Of a DNA stretch of 37,982 nt, positions 1 to 7,371 are shown piece by piece (the first letter of the stretch is position 1; each line of letters starts with the position of its first letter). The notes beneath the pieces were generated by a model. That model was not told the origin of the DNA. It saw only the letters and a program-made list of their open reading frames with translations, and did no database searches. The translations under genes and the position numbers were made by a program. Source of the DNA: Deltaproteobacteria bacterium (GTDB lineage Bacteria; UBA10199; JADFYH01); NCBI GenBank assembly GCA_015233135.1, contig JADFYH010000028.1, positions 1 through 37,982 on the forward strand, written 5' to 3'.

Positions 1-24
1 GCCCAGAAAAAAACAAATTGCATC

Positions 25-113
25 GATAGGGACCCACCTATAAAAAGAAAAAATAAGATCCGTCGCTACGCTCCGAGTGGGTCCCTATCCTTGCGGATCA
101 CTGGGTCCCTGTC
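25..113. repeat. Inverted repeat with a third degenerate copy, left edge
   Basis: A perfect 13-bp inverted repeat, GATAGGGACCCAC at 25-37 and GTGGGTCCCTATC at 77-89, flanks 39 bases. A degenerate third copy (CTGGGTCCCTGTC) follows at 101-113. No reading frame of note covers 1-220. The intervening GTCGCTACGCTCCGAG resembles the loops of short interspersed palindromic repeats. A TTGACA hexamer at 153-158 could be the -35 box of the downstream operon, but I see no convincing -10 box. Confidence 0.6.
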
Positions 114-220
114 TTGCGATTTCGCATATCCCCTATTTTTTAGGCTTATCGATTGACAAGGCCCAAGGAAATTGTCTAGGCGGCCTAACAAGTTGTCCGA
201 ATTATTAATTAAGTATTTTT

Positions 221-494
221 CAGAGTTTAAGGGAATGCCGTGAAAATCGGCGACGGTCCCGCCACTGTGATAGGTTTTAGCTCTACTCGTTTAAGTCACT
301 GTCCCGCTAGAAACCTAATTACAGAATTTTCTTTAGGCGAGGCGCTCATGAAGGAGCAACCGGAGTGTACCCTAAGGTACATGAGGATTGCGACTGAGTG
401 AGCAACGAAGCATAAGGGAAATTATGTAGTTAGGTACGAGGGATGGGAAGGCAAGGGTAAGCGAAACGCCTTAAGTCAGGAGACCTAAATTCTG
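221..494 (+). promoter_or_regulatory. Cobalamin riboswitch
   Basis: The conserved core is plain: GGGAATGCCGTGAAAATCGG near 231-250, the B12 box GTCCCGCCACTGTGA ending at 270, and AGTCAGGAGACCT at 474-486. The ends pair as CAGAGTTT (221-228) with AAATTCTG (487-494), giving P1. Known behaviour of the family: adenosyl- or methylcobalamin binding represses downstream B12 uptake genes, here the btuB-like receptor at 551. The aptamer is unusually long. A stem TAGGTTTTAG/CTAGAAACCTA (271-317) and a long imperfect stem (314-330 with 417-433) carry about 85 extra bases with a repeat-like palindrome. The aptamer class is secure; the exact fold of the insertion is inferred. Confidence 0.95.
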
Positions 495-504
495 GAATTT
501 TGCA

Positions 505-541
505 CCCCCCGATGTAATCGGGGACTCTTCGAGGAAAGAGT
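505..541 (+). promoter_or_regulatory. Tandem hairpins between riboswitch and btuB start (likely expression platform)
   Basis: Two small hairpins lie between the aptamer and the ATG at 551. The first is CCCCGAT-GTA-ATCGGGG (507-523). The second is ACTCTT/AAGAGT (524-541) and holds the purine-rich Shine-Dalgarno sequence GAGGA in its loop. No T-tract follows either stem, so control of translation initiation is more likely than termination. The assignment as expression platform is inference. Confidence 0.55.
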
Positions 542-550
542 AGTGCCGTC

Positions 551-2509
551 ATGAAACATCTCCTTCTTGCTGCTTTTGCGGCCTCTACAATTTTTTCTTT
601 TTTTACTCCTTGCTTGCTTGTTGCTCAAGCTCAGTTGGGAGAAATTCAAGTTTCGGCGGATGCTCCTCCGGAATCTTCTGAAAGGCCTTCTGCGTTTGTA
701 AGCGTCATTCAGCCCAAAGCCTTTGACACCCAAGTCAAAAGCCTGCCCGAATTATTGTCTGAACAAAGTGGGGTTCAAGTAAATCAATTTGGGGGACTGG
801 GCCATTTGTCCACCATCTCCATTCGCGGGAGCAGTGCCGAACAAGTGAGCGTGTTCGTGGATGGGGTCAAAATTAATACGGCCCAGGGCGGCGCGGTGGA
901 TTTTTCGAGTCTGCCTCTCGATCAAATCGATCATATTGAAATTATTAAAGGGGGCGCTTCCTCAGAGTTTGGTTCCGATGCCATGGGTGGGGTCATTCAA
1001 ATTAAGACCAAGCGGGCTTCGGCAAAAAAACAAAGTTATGAATTTTCGTTAGGAGGAGCATCTTTTAATACCCTGCAAATTCAAAACAGTTTTTCCCATC
1101 GCTTTTCAAAGTCCGCACTTTATTTGAGTCATAGCCATCTCCAAAGCGAGGGGGATTTTACTTTCCGTTCTACTCCTACTGAAATTGGAGGAGTGACTTT
1201 AGGAGGAGGCGAAAAATATACCCGAGAAAACAATCAATTTTTTAGCGAGAATGGTTTGCTAAAATGGGAGATTTTTCCTTCTGAAAAATGGGAGCTGCGA
1301 CTTCTTAGCGATTGGATGGGGTCAAGGCGTCATGTGCCTCCCACCGAGGAAGAGTTTATTCTACTAACGCCGGTGAATCCTGCAGAAGCAAAAGAACAGC
1401 TGCTTAAAAATTTAAGCAGTGCACAGTTGTTAGTTCACGATTTAGGGTTTAAGAATTTAGAATTAGAAGTTCAACCTTATTATCGTCTGGATCAAAGCCA
1501 TTTTGAAGATGCGAGTCCTGGTTTAGGTCCACCCATCGACACCCAATATAAAAATCAATCTTTTGGATCCAAGTTAGCGCTGCGATACCAGGGTCGCAGT
1601 GGAATTGTTGACCATAAAATCTCATTTTTCTATGAGCCGCGCCTTGACTGGCTTCGCAGCGAAGATTCTATCACTTCCCTCGAAGAAGAACATCATCGCT
1701 TTACCCATGCCTTTTATTTAGGAGATGAACTCTCTTTTTTCTCGCAAAGGCTCAGTGTTCAGCCTTCTCTTCGTTTTGAAAATACCACGGATTTTGCGTC
1801 CCGTTTTGCAGGGCATTTGGGTTTAATCTACAAAGCTCTCTCCTGGTTGGTCTTTAAAACAAATGTTGATCAGGCCTTTCGTTACCCCAATTTTAATGAA
1901 CTCTATTTTCCCAATCAGGGCATCATTCGTGGAAATCCGGAGTTAGCTCCAGAAAAATCCGTGAATATGGATGTGGGATTCGTGTTGGAACATCATTTAG
2001 GCCCACATCAATTCAGACATCAATTCAGCTATTTTAAAAATTGGATTGATAATTCCATTGTATTCGTTCCCATCTCTGCCTTTACCATTGCCCCCCTCAA
2101 CACCCAACAGGTACATACCCAAGGTTTTGAATGGAATTCCTTTGTTCATCTAGGTTCCCATGTGGATGTAGAGGGAAACTACACTTTTTTAAAAGCCAGT
2201 CTTCAAGATTCTGGGAAGCAACTTCCAGGTCGTGCCAAACATAAAGCCAATGGCAAGCTAACGCTCAAAAATTCTTGGGCAGCCCTCTATGTCTCCTTAC
2301 AATATATTGACCAATTACCCATCGATTTTCAAAACAGCACTTTTATCAAGTCCCGCTCGCAACTCGATTTGGGGGTCTCTCTTCTGTTTAAAAAACACCT
2401 TTCTTTCAACTTTGATGTCAAAAATGTCAGCAATGTTCAATTACTCGATTCGCGGGGCTTTCCCCTTCCGGGGCGCTCGTTTTTCTTAAGTGTGGGGGCT
2501 AAAATATGA
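551..2509 (+). CDS. btuB: TonB-dependent outer-membrane cobalamin receptor, BtuB-like
   Basis: Predicted outer-membrane receptor that imports corrinoids using TonB energy. The 652-residue protein begins with a signal peptide (MKHLLLAAFAAS to about residue 27), followed by a plug domain at about 45-155 with typical signatures: LPELLSEQSGV, SIRGSSAEQVSVFVDGVKI, and IEIIKGGASSEFGSDAMGGV. The remainder is beta-barrel, with FRYPNFNELYFP, GNPELAPEKS and a terminal strand SFFLSVGAKI. Length fits BtuB (about 600 residues) with a little more barrel. The cobalamin riboswitch just upstream, and btuF/btuC-like genes downstream, support the B12 assignment over siderophore transport. The next gene overlaps by 4 bases (ATGA), so translation is probably coupled. 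TonB and ExbBD are not in the window. Confidence 0.9.
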   Translation: MKHLLLAAFAASTIFSFFTPCLLVAQAQLGEIQVSADAPPESSERPSAFVSVIQPKAFDTQVKSLPELLSEQSGVQVNQFGGLGHLSTISIRGSSAEQVSVFVDGVKINTAQGGAVDFSSLPLDQIDHIEIIKGGASSEFGSDAMGGVIQIKTKRASAKKQSYEFSLGGASFNTLQIQNSFSHRFSKSALYLSHSHLQSEGDFTFRSTPTEIGGVTLGGGEKYTRENNQFFSENGLLKWEIFPSEKWELRLLSDWMGSRRHVPPTEEEFILLTPVNPAEAKEQLLKNLSSAQLLVHDLGFKNLELEVQPYYRLDQSHFEDASPGLGPPIDTQYKNQSFGSKLALRYQGRSGIVDHKISFFYEPRLDWLRSEDSITSLEEEHHRFTHAFYLGDELSFFSQRLSVQPSLRFENTTDFASRFAGHLGLIYKALSWLVFKTNVDQAFRYPNFNELYFPNQGIIRGNPELAPEKSVNMDVGFVLEHHLGPHQFRHQFSYFKNWIDNSIVFVPISAFTIAPLNTQQVHTQGFEWNSFVHLGSHVDVEGNYTFLKASLQDSGKQLPGRAKHKANGKLTLKNSWAALYVSLQYIDQLPIDFQNSTFIKSRSQLDLGVSLLFKKHLSFNFDVKNVSNVQLLDSRGFPLPGRSFFLSVGAKI

Positions 2510-3729
2510 TGAAAAAACCATCTCGAACCCTTTTTATTTGCTGCCTGGTCTTAGGCTTTTTTGGCTGCGGATCTGAAACCCAGAATGCAAGTCCTGTAGA
2601 CCCTTCAGCTCAGTTGTCTAGTCCTGCGGTTGCATCGAGTAGTGCAAACCCCAATTCTTTTCAGATTGTAAGAGAAGGCCAAAGCCTGCCTTTACAGAAT
2701 TTATTAGGGGCGCATGTCGGTGAGGAAATTCCCCTATCAGTTCTGGGTGCTAGTGGGGACATTTATTGGGTAACGATGGATCCCTTTGCAGGATACTTTG
2801 TCAGCCCGGGCAGATTGAGGTTAAGGGCCCCGGGTCGATTCTACATTGCGGCTTTGTCCGCAAATCAAAGCGATTATGTGGCGGTGGAAGTTTTGGAATC
2901 TCCGCCTAGTCCAGCTGAAGCGCCAGCTTCCTCAACTCCAGCCAGTGGTTCAACTCCTCCAACGCCTGAAAGCTCTCCTGCCCCAGTCTGTGTAGCGACC
3001 ACCTGTGAGCACGAAGCCAAAAACTGTGGGGAAATTTCAGATGGCTGTGGAGGAACTTTGCAGTGTGGAGTTTGTAGTAATCCTGGAGAAACTTGTGGAG
3101 GGGCCTCTGTTCCCAATGTTTGTGGACTTTCTCCTCCGCCTCCCCCAGCGACACCATCACGTCCAGCCTCTCTTCCCTCAGATCCCTTTATCGATGAAGT
3201 CATTAGCTTTACTCCTGGCCCGGGAGGGAGTACGGACACGACTGAAAACCGTGCTCGGGTTTTGGGTCCTCCTCGAGGCTGTGGACTTTCTTGTGGTTCT
3301 ACGGATGTCCTCTCTCTGGGTGTAAGAGGAGAAATTATCCTTCGCTCGGCCACACCGATCTTAAATGGAGAGGGTGTTGATTTTATCGTATTTGAAAATC
3401 CATTTTTTGCCGGTGGCAATCCTATGGGGCTTCTATTTGCCGAGTTAGGGGAAGTGGCAGTGAGTCAAAATGGCAGCGACTTTATTCCATTTCCTTGTGA
3501 TTCCGCGAATCGAAGTATGCTCTACCCCGGCTGTGCAGGAGCGCATCCCGTTTTTGCCAATGCGGATACCAACACGATATTACCTACGGATTATCGAGTT
3601 TCAGGAGGGGATGGCTTTGATCTGCAAGATTTAGGTTTAGATTGGATTCAATACATTCGAATTCGAGATCTGGATACGGTAGGTGGTTCGGGTTTTGATT
3701 TGGATGCAATTTCTATTGTTCATCAATAA
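2506..3729 (+). CDS. Predicted surface lipoprotein with Cys-rich segment, in B12 operon
   Basis: A 407-residue exported protein. The N-terminus (MMKKPSRTLFICCLVLGFFGC) is a lipoprotein signal with Cys21 as likely lipidation site, though the lipobox is loose. A Ser/Pro/Ala-rich linker (about 130-160) leads to a Cys-rich segment at 162-206 with the pattern CGEISDGCGGTLQCGVC, a motif I associate with myxobacterial secreted proteins. A second Pro-rich linker precedes a C-terminal domain (225-407) with GSTDVLSLGVRGEIIL, GEGVDFIVFENPF and GSGFDLDAISI. That domain recurs in uncharacterised bacterial surface proteins. It overlaps btuB by 4 bases, so it is very probably co-regulated by the riboswitch. 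A role in capturing B12 or a B12 carrier at the cell surface is inference from position; no catalytic motif is visible. Confidence 0.8.
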   Translation: MMKKPSRTLFICCLVLGFFGCGSETQNASPVDPSAQLSSPAVASSSANPNSFQIVREGQSLPLQNLLGAHVGEEIPLSVLGASGDIYWVTMDPFAGYFVSPGRLRLRAPGRFYIAALSANQSDYVAVEVLESPPSPAEAPASSTPASGSTPPTPESSPAPVCVATTCEHEAKNCGEISDGCGGTLQCGVCSNPGETCGGASVPNVCGLSPPPPPATPSRPASLPSDPFIDEVISFTPGPGGSTDTTENRARVLGPPRGCGLSCGSTDVLSLGVRGEIILRSATPILNGEGVDFIVFENPFFAGGNPMGLLFAELGEVAVSQNGSDFIPFPCDSANRSMLYPGCAGAHPVFANADTNTILPTDYRVSGGDGFDLQDLGLDWIQYIRIRDLDTVGGSGFDLDAISIVHQ

Positions 3730-3741
3730 TAAGGAGTTTTT

Positions 3742-4311
3742 ATGGATACTTCTCTGCGGCTTTCCAATTATGAACTTAGCCTGCAAAGCGTTTATCAAGT
3801 ACAGCCTCAGGTTGAAGCATTATATCGAGCTCAATATGCACAGCGTATTTCCACTCGCTGGTATTTTGCAGCAGGGGCAGATTCCAACTTCAAAACGGGT
3901 TCAGGAAACCATACTCAAGCTTTTGTGTCTATGGGTCCTCGCTTTTTTTTAGACAATAGCACTCAAGTTGATTTGCGTGCGATGAGTGCCTTCAATTTAG
4001 ACGAGAGAGGCTCTCAGCTTCCAGGTCGAAGTTATATCTCGAGTAGTCTTGAAGCTTGTGTAAGTTCTATTTATTCTTCTTCTATTCAATTTGCTGCGGG
4101 CTTTTGTGCTCAGTTGGGTGTTCAATGGTTTACTCAAGATTCAATTTCCCCGGCTTTTGTGGTAGAAGTAGGTTTGCAATTTTCATTAGGAGGTTTTGTG
4201 AGAGAACAGAGTCCTCCAATCTCTCCCCCTGCCTCTATTCAAACAGATTACGATTCATTAGGACGGATTCGACAAATTCAAGTTTCTAGAATTCGCGTAG
4301 TAGTTCATTAG
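3742..4311 (+). CDS. Small beta-rich protein of unknown function in B12 operon
   Basis: A 189-residue protein that I do not recognise. It has a strong ribosome site (AAGGAG, ending 7 bases before the ATG) and lies 12 bases after the lipoprotein gene. Alternating polar/hydrophobic strands such as RWYFAAGADSNF, QAFVSMGPRFFL, SIQFAAGFCAQLGVQWF and FVVEVGLQFSLGGF resemble outer-membrane beta-barrel strands. The frame is closed by stops just upstream, however, and no signal peptide is visible. Either the protein is cytoplasmic, or the true N-terminus has been lost by a frameshift. The last 30 residues (QTDYDSLGRIRQIQVSR) recall a YD/RHS-type repeat. Function unknown; co-transcription with the B12 genes is likely from spacing. 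Confidence 0.65.
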   Translation: MDTSLRLSNYELSLQSVYQVQPQVEALYRAQYAQRISTRWYFAAGADSNFKTGSGNHTQAFVSMGPRFFLDNSTQVDLRAMSAFNLDERGSQLPGRSYISSSLEACVSSIYSSSIQFAAGFCAQLGVQWFTQDSISPAFVVEVGLQFSLGGFVREQSPPISPPASIQTDYDSLGRIRQIQVSRIRVVVH

Positions 4312-4330
4312 ATAAAATTAAAGGAGCCTT

Positions 4331-5650
4331 ATGTTTAATCTTCAAAAAACAAAAAATGTGTTTGTAGGTCTGATTTTTACTTGTCTTGTTGCGTGTGGAG
4401 GCGGAGGCCTTCAAACAAGCCCTGCACCTAATTTGAATGAAAACAACACTCCTGCGGCCCTTTCCCTTTCCAGCAATTATCCTGCAGACATTGATATTGT
4501 CTCGGGAGATCCAGCGCTGAAGGATATTGCTTTTATTACTAGCAGCAGTGGAAGCCCTGCTCTGGTCTTTGCAGTCAACCTCAGCCAAAATCCGTTGCAA
4601 ATTTCAACACAATTTCGAGGATTACCCACTCTGGTTTCGGCAGGTATTCCCAATAATCTCGTGGTGCTGGATTCTACGCATGCCTTTCTACTCACCTCGG
4701 ATAAACTCATTTATTTTGATCCCAAAGAGGGCAGCGTAAAACAGGAAGTGGATCTGACAGAAGCAATTACCCTGAGTGATCCTGTACGACAGGTAAATGC
4801 GAGCAGTGTTGCGATGTCCGATTTGAGTGGAACTTTCATTCCTTCCTTTCCTGCGAGCTTAGCCGTTTCTGGAAATCGCATTGCAGTGAGTTTCTCAAAT
4901 TTAAATTATGCGCCGACGCTCACTGCCGCCCAAGGTTTAGTCCGTTTTTATGATTATCATCCTGAAAATTCGGTGGCTATTAGCTCCAGTAATGAACATT
5001 GGTTTACACATTGTGGATCCACTGCGCAGTCGGGTTTTAATACCAGCGGATTAACGGTAGTGGGGGACGGCCGTTTGCTGGTGACTTGTACGGGACTGAC
5101 CCGATTGGACTTGAGTGCGAGGAGCTCTCTCCCCGTTACTCCTGCGGGAATTGATGTCCTCGATTTTGCTACAGGAGACATTTTGGCTTCCCTGGATCTG
5201 GGATTAACGGCCCCTGCTTTTCGATCCTGGGCGGTTAGTTCGGATAGGAAAAAAGCTTATTTGGGAAGTTCATCCGGGGGATATCTCTTACAATTGAGTC
5301 TTGAAGGAGATGTAACTTTGGAACGGGGTCTTTCTAACCCCATCGTCATAACGGATTCTCACAATGGTAGCGATTTCATGGATGAGGTTCTGATAAGCAA
5401 TGATAACAGCAAACTCTTCGCCTTTAGCAGTAATAGCAGCTCGGTTTATACCTTGGATTTAACGCAAACGAATATGCCTATTTTGACACAACGAACAGTT
5501 GATTTAAGTGCAGCTGGAAGCCCGGGAGGGATTACGGGCGTGGGACCTGCGGCACTGCGTCAAGGGCGGCCAGGTGTAGATTTTACAGGGCCTGATTTAT
5601 GGGTTTTGACGGGGAATCCTGGGACCTTGGCAGCGATTCGGAGTTATTGA
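4331..5650 (+). CDS. Lipoprotein with beta-propeller-like repeats, candidate BtuG-like B12-capture protein
   Basis: A 439-residue exported lipoprotein. The signal MFNLQKTKNVFVGLIFTCLVAC gives Cys22 after LVA, followed by a Gly-rich tether. The mature part is made of repeated short strand-turn units: PNNLVVLDSTHAFLLTSDKLIYFD, VSGNRIAVSFSN, VVGDGRLLVTCTG, VSSDRKKAYLGSSSG, ISNDNSKLFAFSSNSSSVYTLDL. This is the rhythm of YVTN/WD-like beta-propellers. The start is set by AAGGAG 7 bases upstream. In Bacteroides, the surface lipoprotein BtuG is a beta-propeller that binds B12 tightly and sits on BtuB. A propeller lipoprotein in a riboswitch-led btuB operon is therefore suggestive, but homology to BtuG cannot be established by reading. 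Confidence 0.75.
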   Translation: MFNLQKTKNVFVGLIFTCLVACGGGGLQTSPAPNLNENNTPAALSLSSNYPADIDIVSGDPALKDIAFITSSSGSPALVFAVNLSQNPLQISTQFRGLPTLVSAGIPNNLVVLDSTHAFLLTSDKLIYFDPKEGSVKQEVDLTEAITLSDPVRQVNASSVAMSDLSGTFIPSFPASLAVSGNRIAVSFSNLNYAPTLTAAQGLVRFYDYHPENSVAISSSNEHWFTHCGSTAQSGFNTSGLTVVGDGRLLVTCTGLTRLDLSARSSLPVTPAGIDVLDFATGDILASLDLGLTAPAFRSWAVSSDRKKAYLGSSSGGYLLQLSLEGDVTLERGLSNPIVITDSHNGSDFMDEVLISNDNSKLFAFSSNSSSVYTLDLTQTNMPILTQRTVDLSAAGSPGGITGVGPAALRQGRPGVDFTGPDLWVLTGNPGTLAAIRSY

Positions 5651-5740
5651 TTTCTGCATGGGCTTGACCTTAAGATCCAGCTGTGGCACAGCGGACCAAT
5701 ATTACAGCAGTAATTTTTATCTGATCGAAAGGTCTGGCCA

Positions 5741-6538
5741 TTGAACTCTATCTTTTTATTTTCGTTGCGGGCTAAAAAATGCATTGAGCTTCAAATTCCG
5801 TTGGCTAAATCTTCGGATTTTGAGGTGTTGAAGGGTTTGTTGCCTAAAAATTTGAGAGGGATTAGTTTATCCAAACCGGAAGCTCCAGAAAAAAAGGCCT
5901 TGGAATTTTATAAGGAGTGCCGTGAACCCTATGTTGCCCGTTATCTGACTGACGTTGGAGAAAAACTTCTTCATCTGGGTCAGGCTATGGGGGCCTTGAA
6001 GTTGTTGGAGTGGGCTTCTAACCTGGAAAAAAGTTCACGAGTTACATTGATGCATGCTTGGGCAAAATTAGGTTTGGGGCGTTTGGAAGAAGCCGAGCAG
6101 GATATAAAGGTATTGCTCAAATGGCATCCGCGAAATTCGGTGGCCCAATTTTTAATGGGCAAGGTGTTTTTCCAGCGTAGTGATCATCAAAAGGCCCAAG
6201 AATATTTTGCTCTGGCCCTTCGTTCAATTGAACCTTCTAATGTTTATTTAATGCTGTTAGAGACGTTTTCAAAGTTTAACCAAATTTTAATTGATCGGGA
6301 TTCTTTATATTCCAAGAAACTTTCGTCGCGACATTTATATAAAGAAATTGAAGGGCTTAAAAATCGTGCGGCAAAGCTCAAACAAAGCATTGAAAAAACT
6401 TCCAATAATTCCGAACTCCAAGGAATTGGGGTATATTTGGAAGGCCTGGAAAAGCTTTTTGAAAGCTGGTTGGCTGAAATGGGTGCACGCCCCGGTTTTT
6501 TCAAAGAAGTACCGAGTACTCAATTTCAGCATTTATAG
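5741..6538 (+). CDS. TPR-repeat protein
   Basis: A 265-residue predicted cytoplasmic protein with tetratricopeptide-like helices at about 75-170: LLHLGQAMGALKLLEWA, HAWAKLGLGRLEEAEQDIKVLLKWHP, FLMGKVFFQRSDHQKAQEYFALAL. The third unit is a near-canonical TPR. A C-terminal charged helical region follows. The start is TTG with GAAAGG 8 bases upstream; no ATG fits the frame near the N-terminus. The 3' end overlaps the likely start of the btuF-like gene. No signal peptide is seen. A scaffold role is all that the fold suggests; the link to B12 uptake is positional only. Confidence 0.7.
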   Translation: MNSIFLFSLRAKKCIELQIPLAKSSDFEVLKGLLPKNLRGISLSKPEAPEKKALEFYKECREPYVARYLTDVGEKLLHLGQAMGALKLLEWASNLEKSSRVTLMHAWAKLGLGRLEEAEQDIKVLLKWHPRNSVAQFLMGKVFFQRSDHQKAQEYFALALRSIEPSNVYLMLLETFSKFNQILIDRDSLYSKKLSSRHLYKEIEGLKNRAAKLKQSIEKTSNNSELQGIGVYLEGLEKLFESWLAEMGARPGFFKEVPSTQFQHL

Positions 6539-7331
6539 TTTTATCTTTCTCTATTCTTTTCCCCTTTTTTCTTTTGAACGCGTCATCTCCCTCAAACCCA
6601 ATATTACCGAAGTGGTTTTTGCTCTTGGCCTAGGAAACAAGTTGGTGGGGGTAACCAGTTATTGCGACATTCCTCCTGAAGCAAAAAAAATCACTCATGT
6701 CTCCGATTATATTCAGCCTTCTTTGGAAAAAGTCATCGCCCTAAAACCCGATCTTATTTTAACTTCACAAGAAAATAGTTCACGCCGAGAAATAGAATTC
6801 CTTATCGAAAAAGGGTACCGCGTCGAAAATAGCAAATGGGACACCTTGGATAACAGCTTAGAAAGTATTTTAAATTTGGGTCTACTCTTGGGTAAAAAGG
6901 AAATCGCTGAAAAATTGACGCAGGAAATAATAAATAAATTAAACAATATTGCGTCAAAAAATTTAGGAGTAAAAAAGAAAGTACTTTTCGTTGTAGGACA
7001 GCAACCCCTGATTGTTGCTGGATCTAATAATATTTTTGGTGACGTTGCCCATTATTTAGGTTTGGAAAATGTGGCGGCCCAAAGCAAACTCAAATATCCA
7101 AATTATTCTCTTGAAATGCTTGTCAAAAGCTCACCCGATCTGATCATCGATTTGTCGATTGGAATGGAAGGAACTCAAAAAAGTGAAAAAGATTTGCTGT
7201 CCTGGTGGAGGCAATATCCTTGGGTGCCAGCAGTAAAAAATGATCGTGTTTATTTTTTTCACATGGAAGAACTCAGGGCGTCACCTCGTTTTCCGGAGGC
7301 GGTGGAGAGGATATCGAGGATGATTAGGTAA
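6483..7331 (+). CDS. btuF: Periplasmic cobalamin-binding protein, BtuF-like
   Basis: Predicted substrate-binding protein of a B12 ABC importer (helical-backbone class III fold). Signature stretches are RVISLKPNITEVVFALGLG, LVGVTSYCDIPPEA, VSDYIQPSLEKVIALKPDLIL, QQPLIVAGSNNIFGDVAHYLG and the C-terminal NDRVYFFHMEELRASPRFPEA. These match BtuF and related metal-chelate binding proteins. The frame extends upstream to 6291 inside the TPR gene, but GTG at 6483 places a basic segment (SKKYR) before a hydrophobic stretch (FSIYSFIFLYSFPLF) as signal peptide, giving about 282 residues. The start is therefore tentative and overlaps the TPR gene by 56 bases. The btuC-like gene follows after 40 bases. Confidence 0.85.
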   Translation: MHAPVFSKKYRVLNFSIYSFIFLYSFPLFSFERVISLKPNITEVVFALGLGNKLVGVTSYCDIPPEAKKITHVSDYIQPSLEKVIALKPDLILTSQENSSRREIEFLIEKGYRVENSKWDTLDNSLESILNLGLLLGKKEIAEKLTQEIINKLNNIASKNLGVKKKVLFVVGQQPLIVAGSNNIFGDVAHYLGLENVAAQSKLKYPNYSLEMLVKSSPDLIIDLSIGMEGTQKSEKDLLSWWRQYPWVPAVKNDRVYFFHMEELRASPRFPEAVERISRMIR

Positions 7332-7371
7332 GGGTGCAATTGGGGAAAAAACCGAATTAAAAAGAGTTTTA

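Noticed and set aside
2874-3419. Long minus-strand ORF (181 codons) opposite the Cys-rich lipoprotein
   Set aside because: Its composition (Pro/Gly/Arg-rich) is the shadow of the Ser/Pro-rich linker on the plus strand, and the lipoprotein on the plus strand is well supported.
6291-6482. Longer N-terminus of the BtuF-like protein
   Set aside because: This stretch lies wholly inside the TPR gene in another frame, and its residues do not resemble BtuF or a signal peptide. The frame is simply open by chance.
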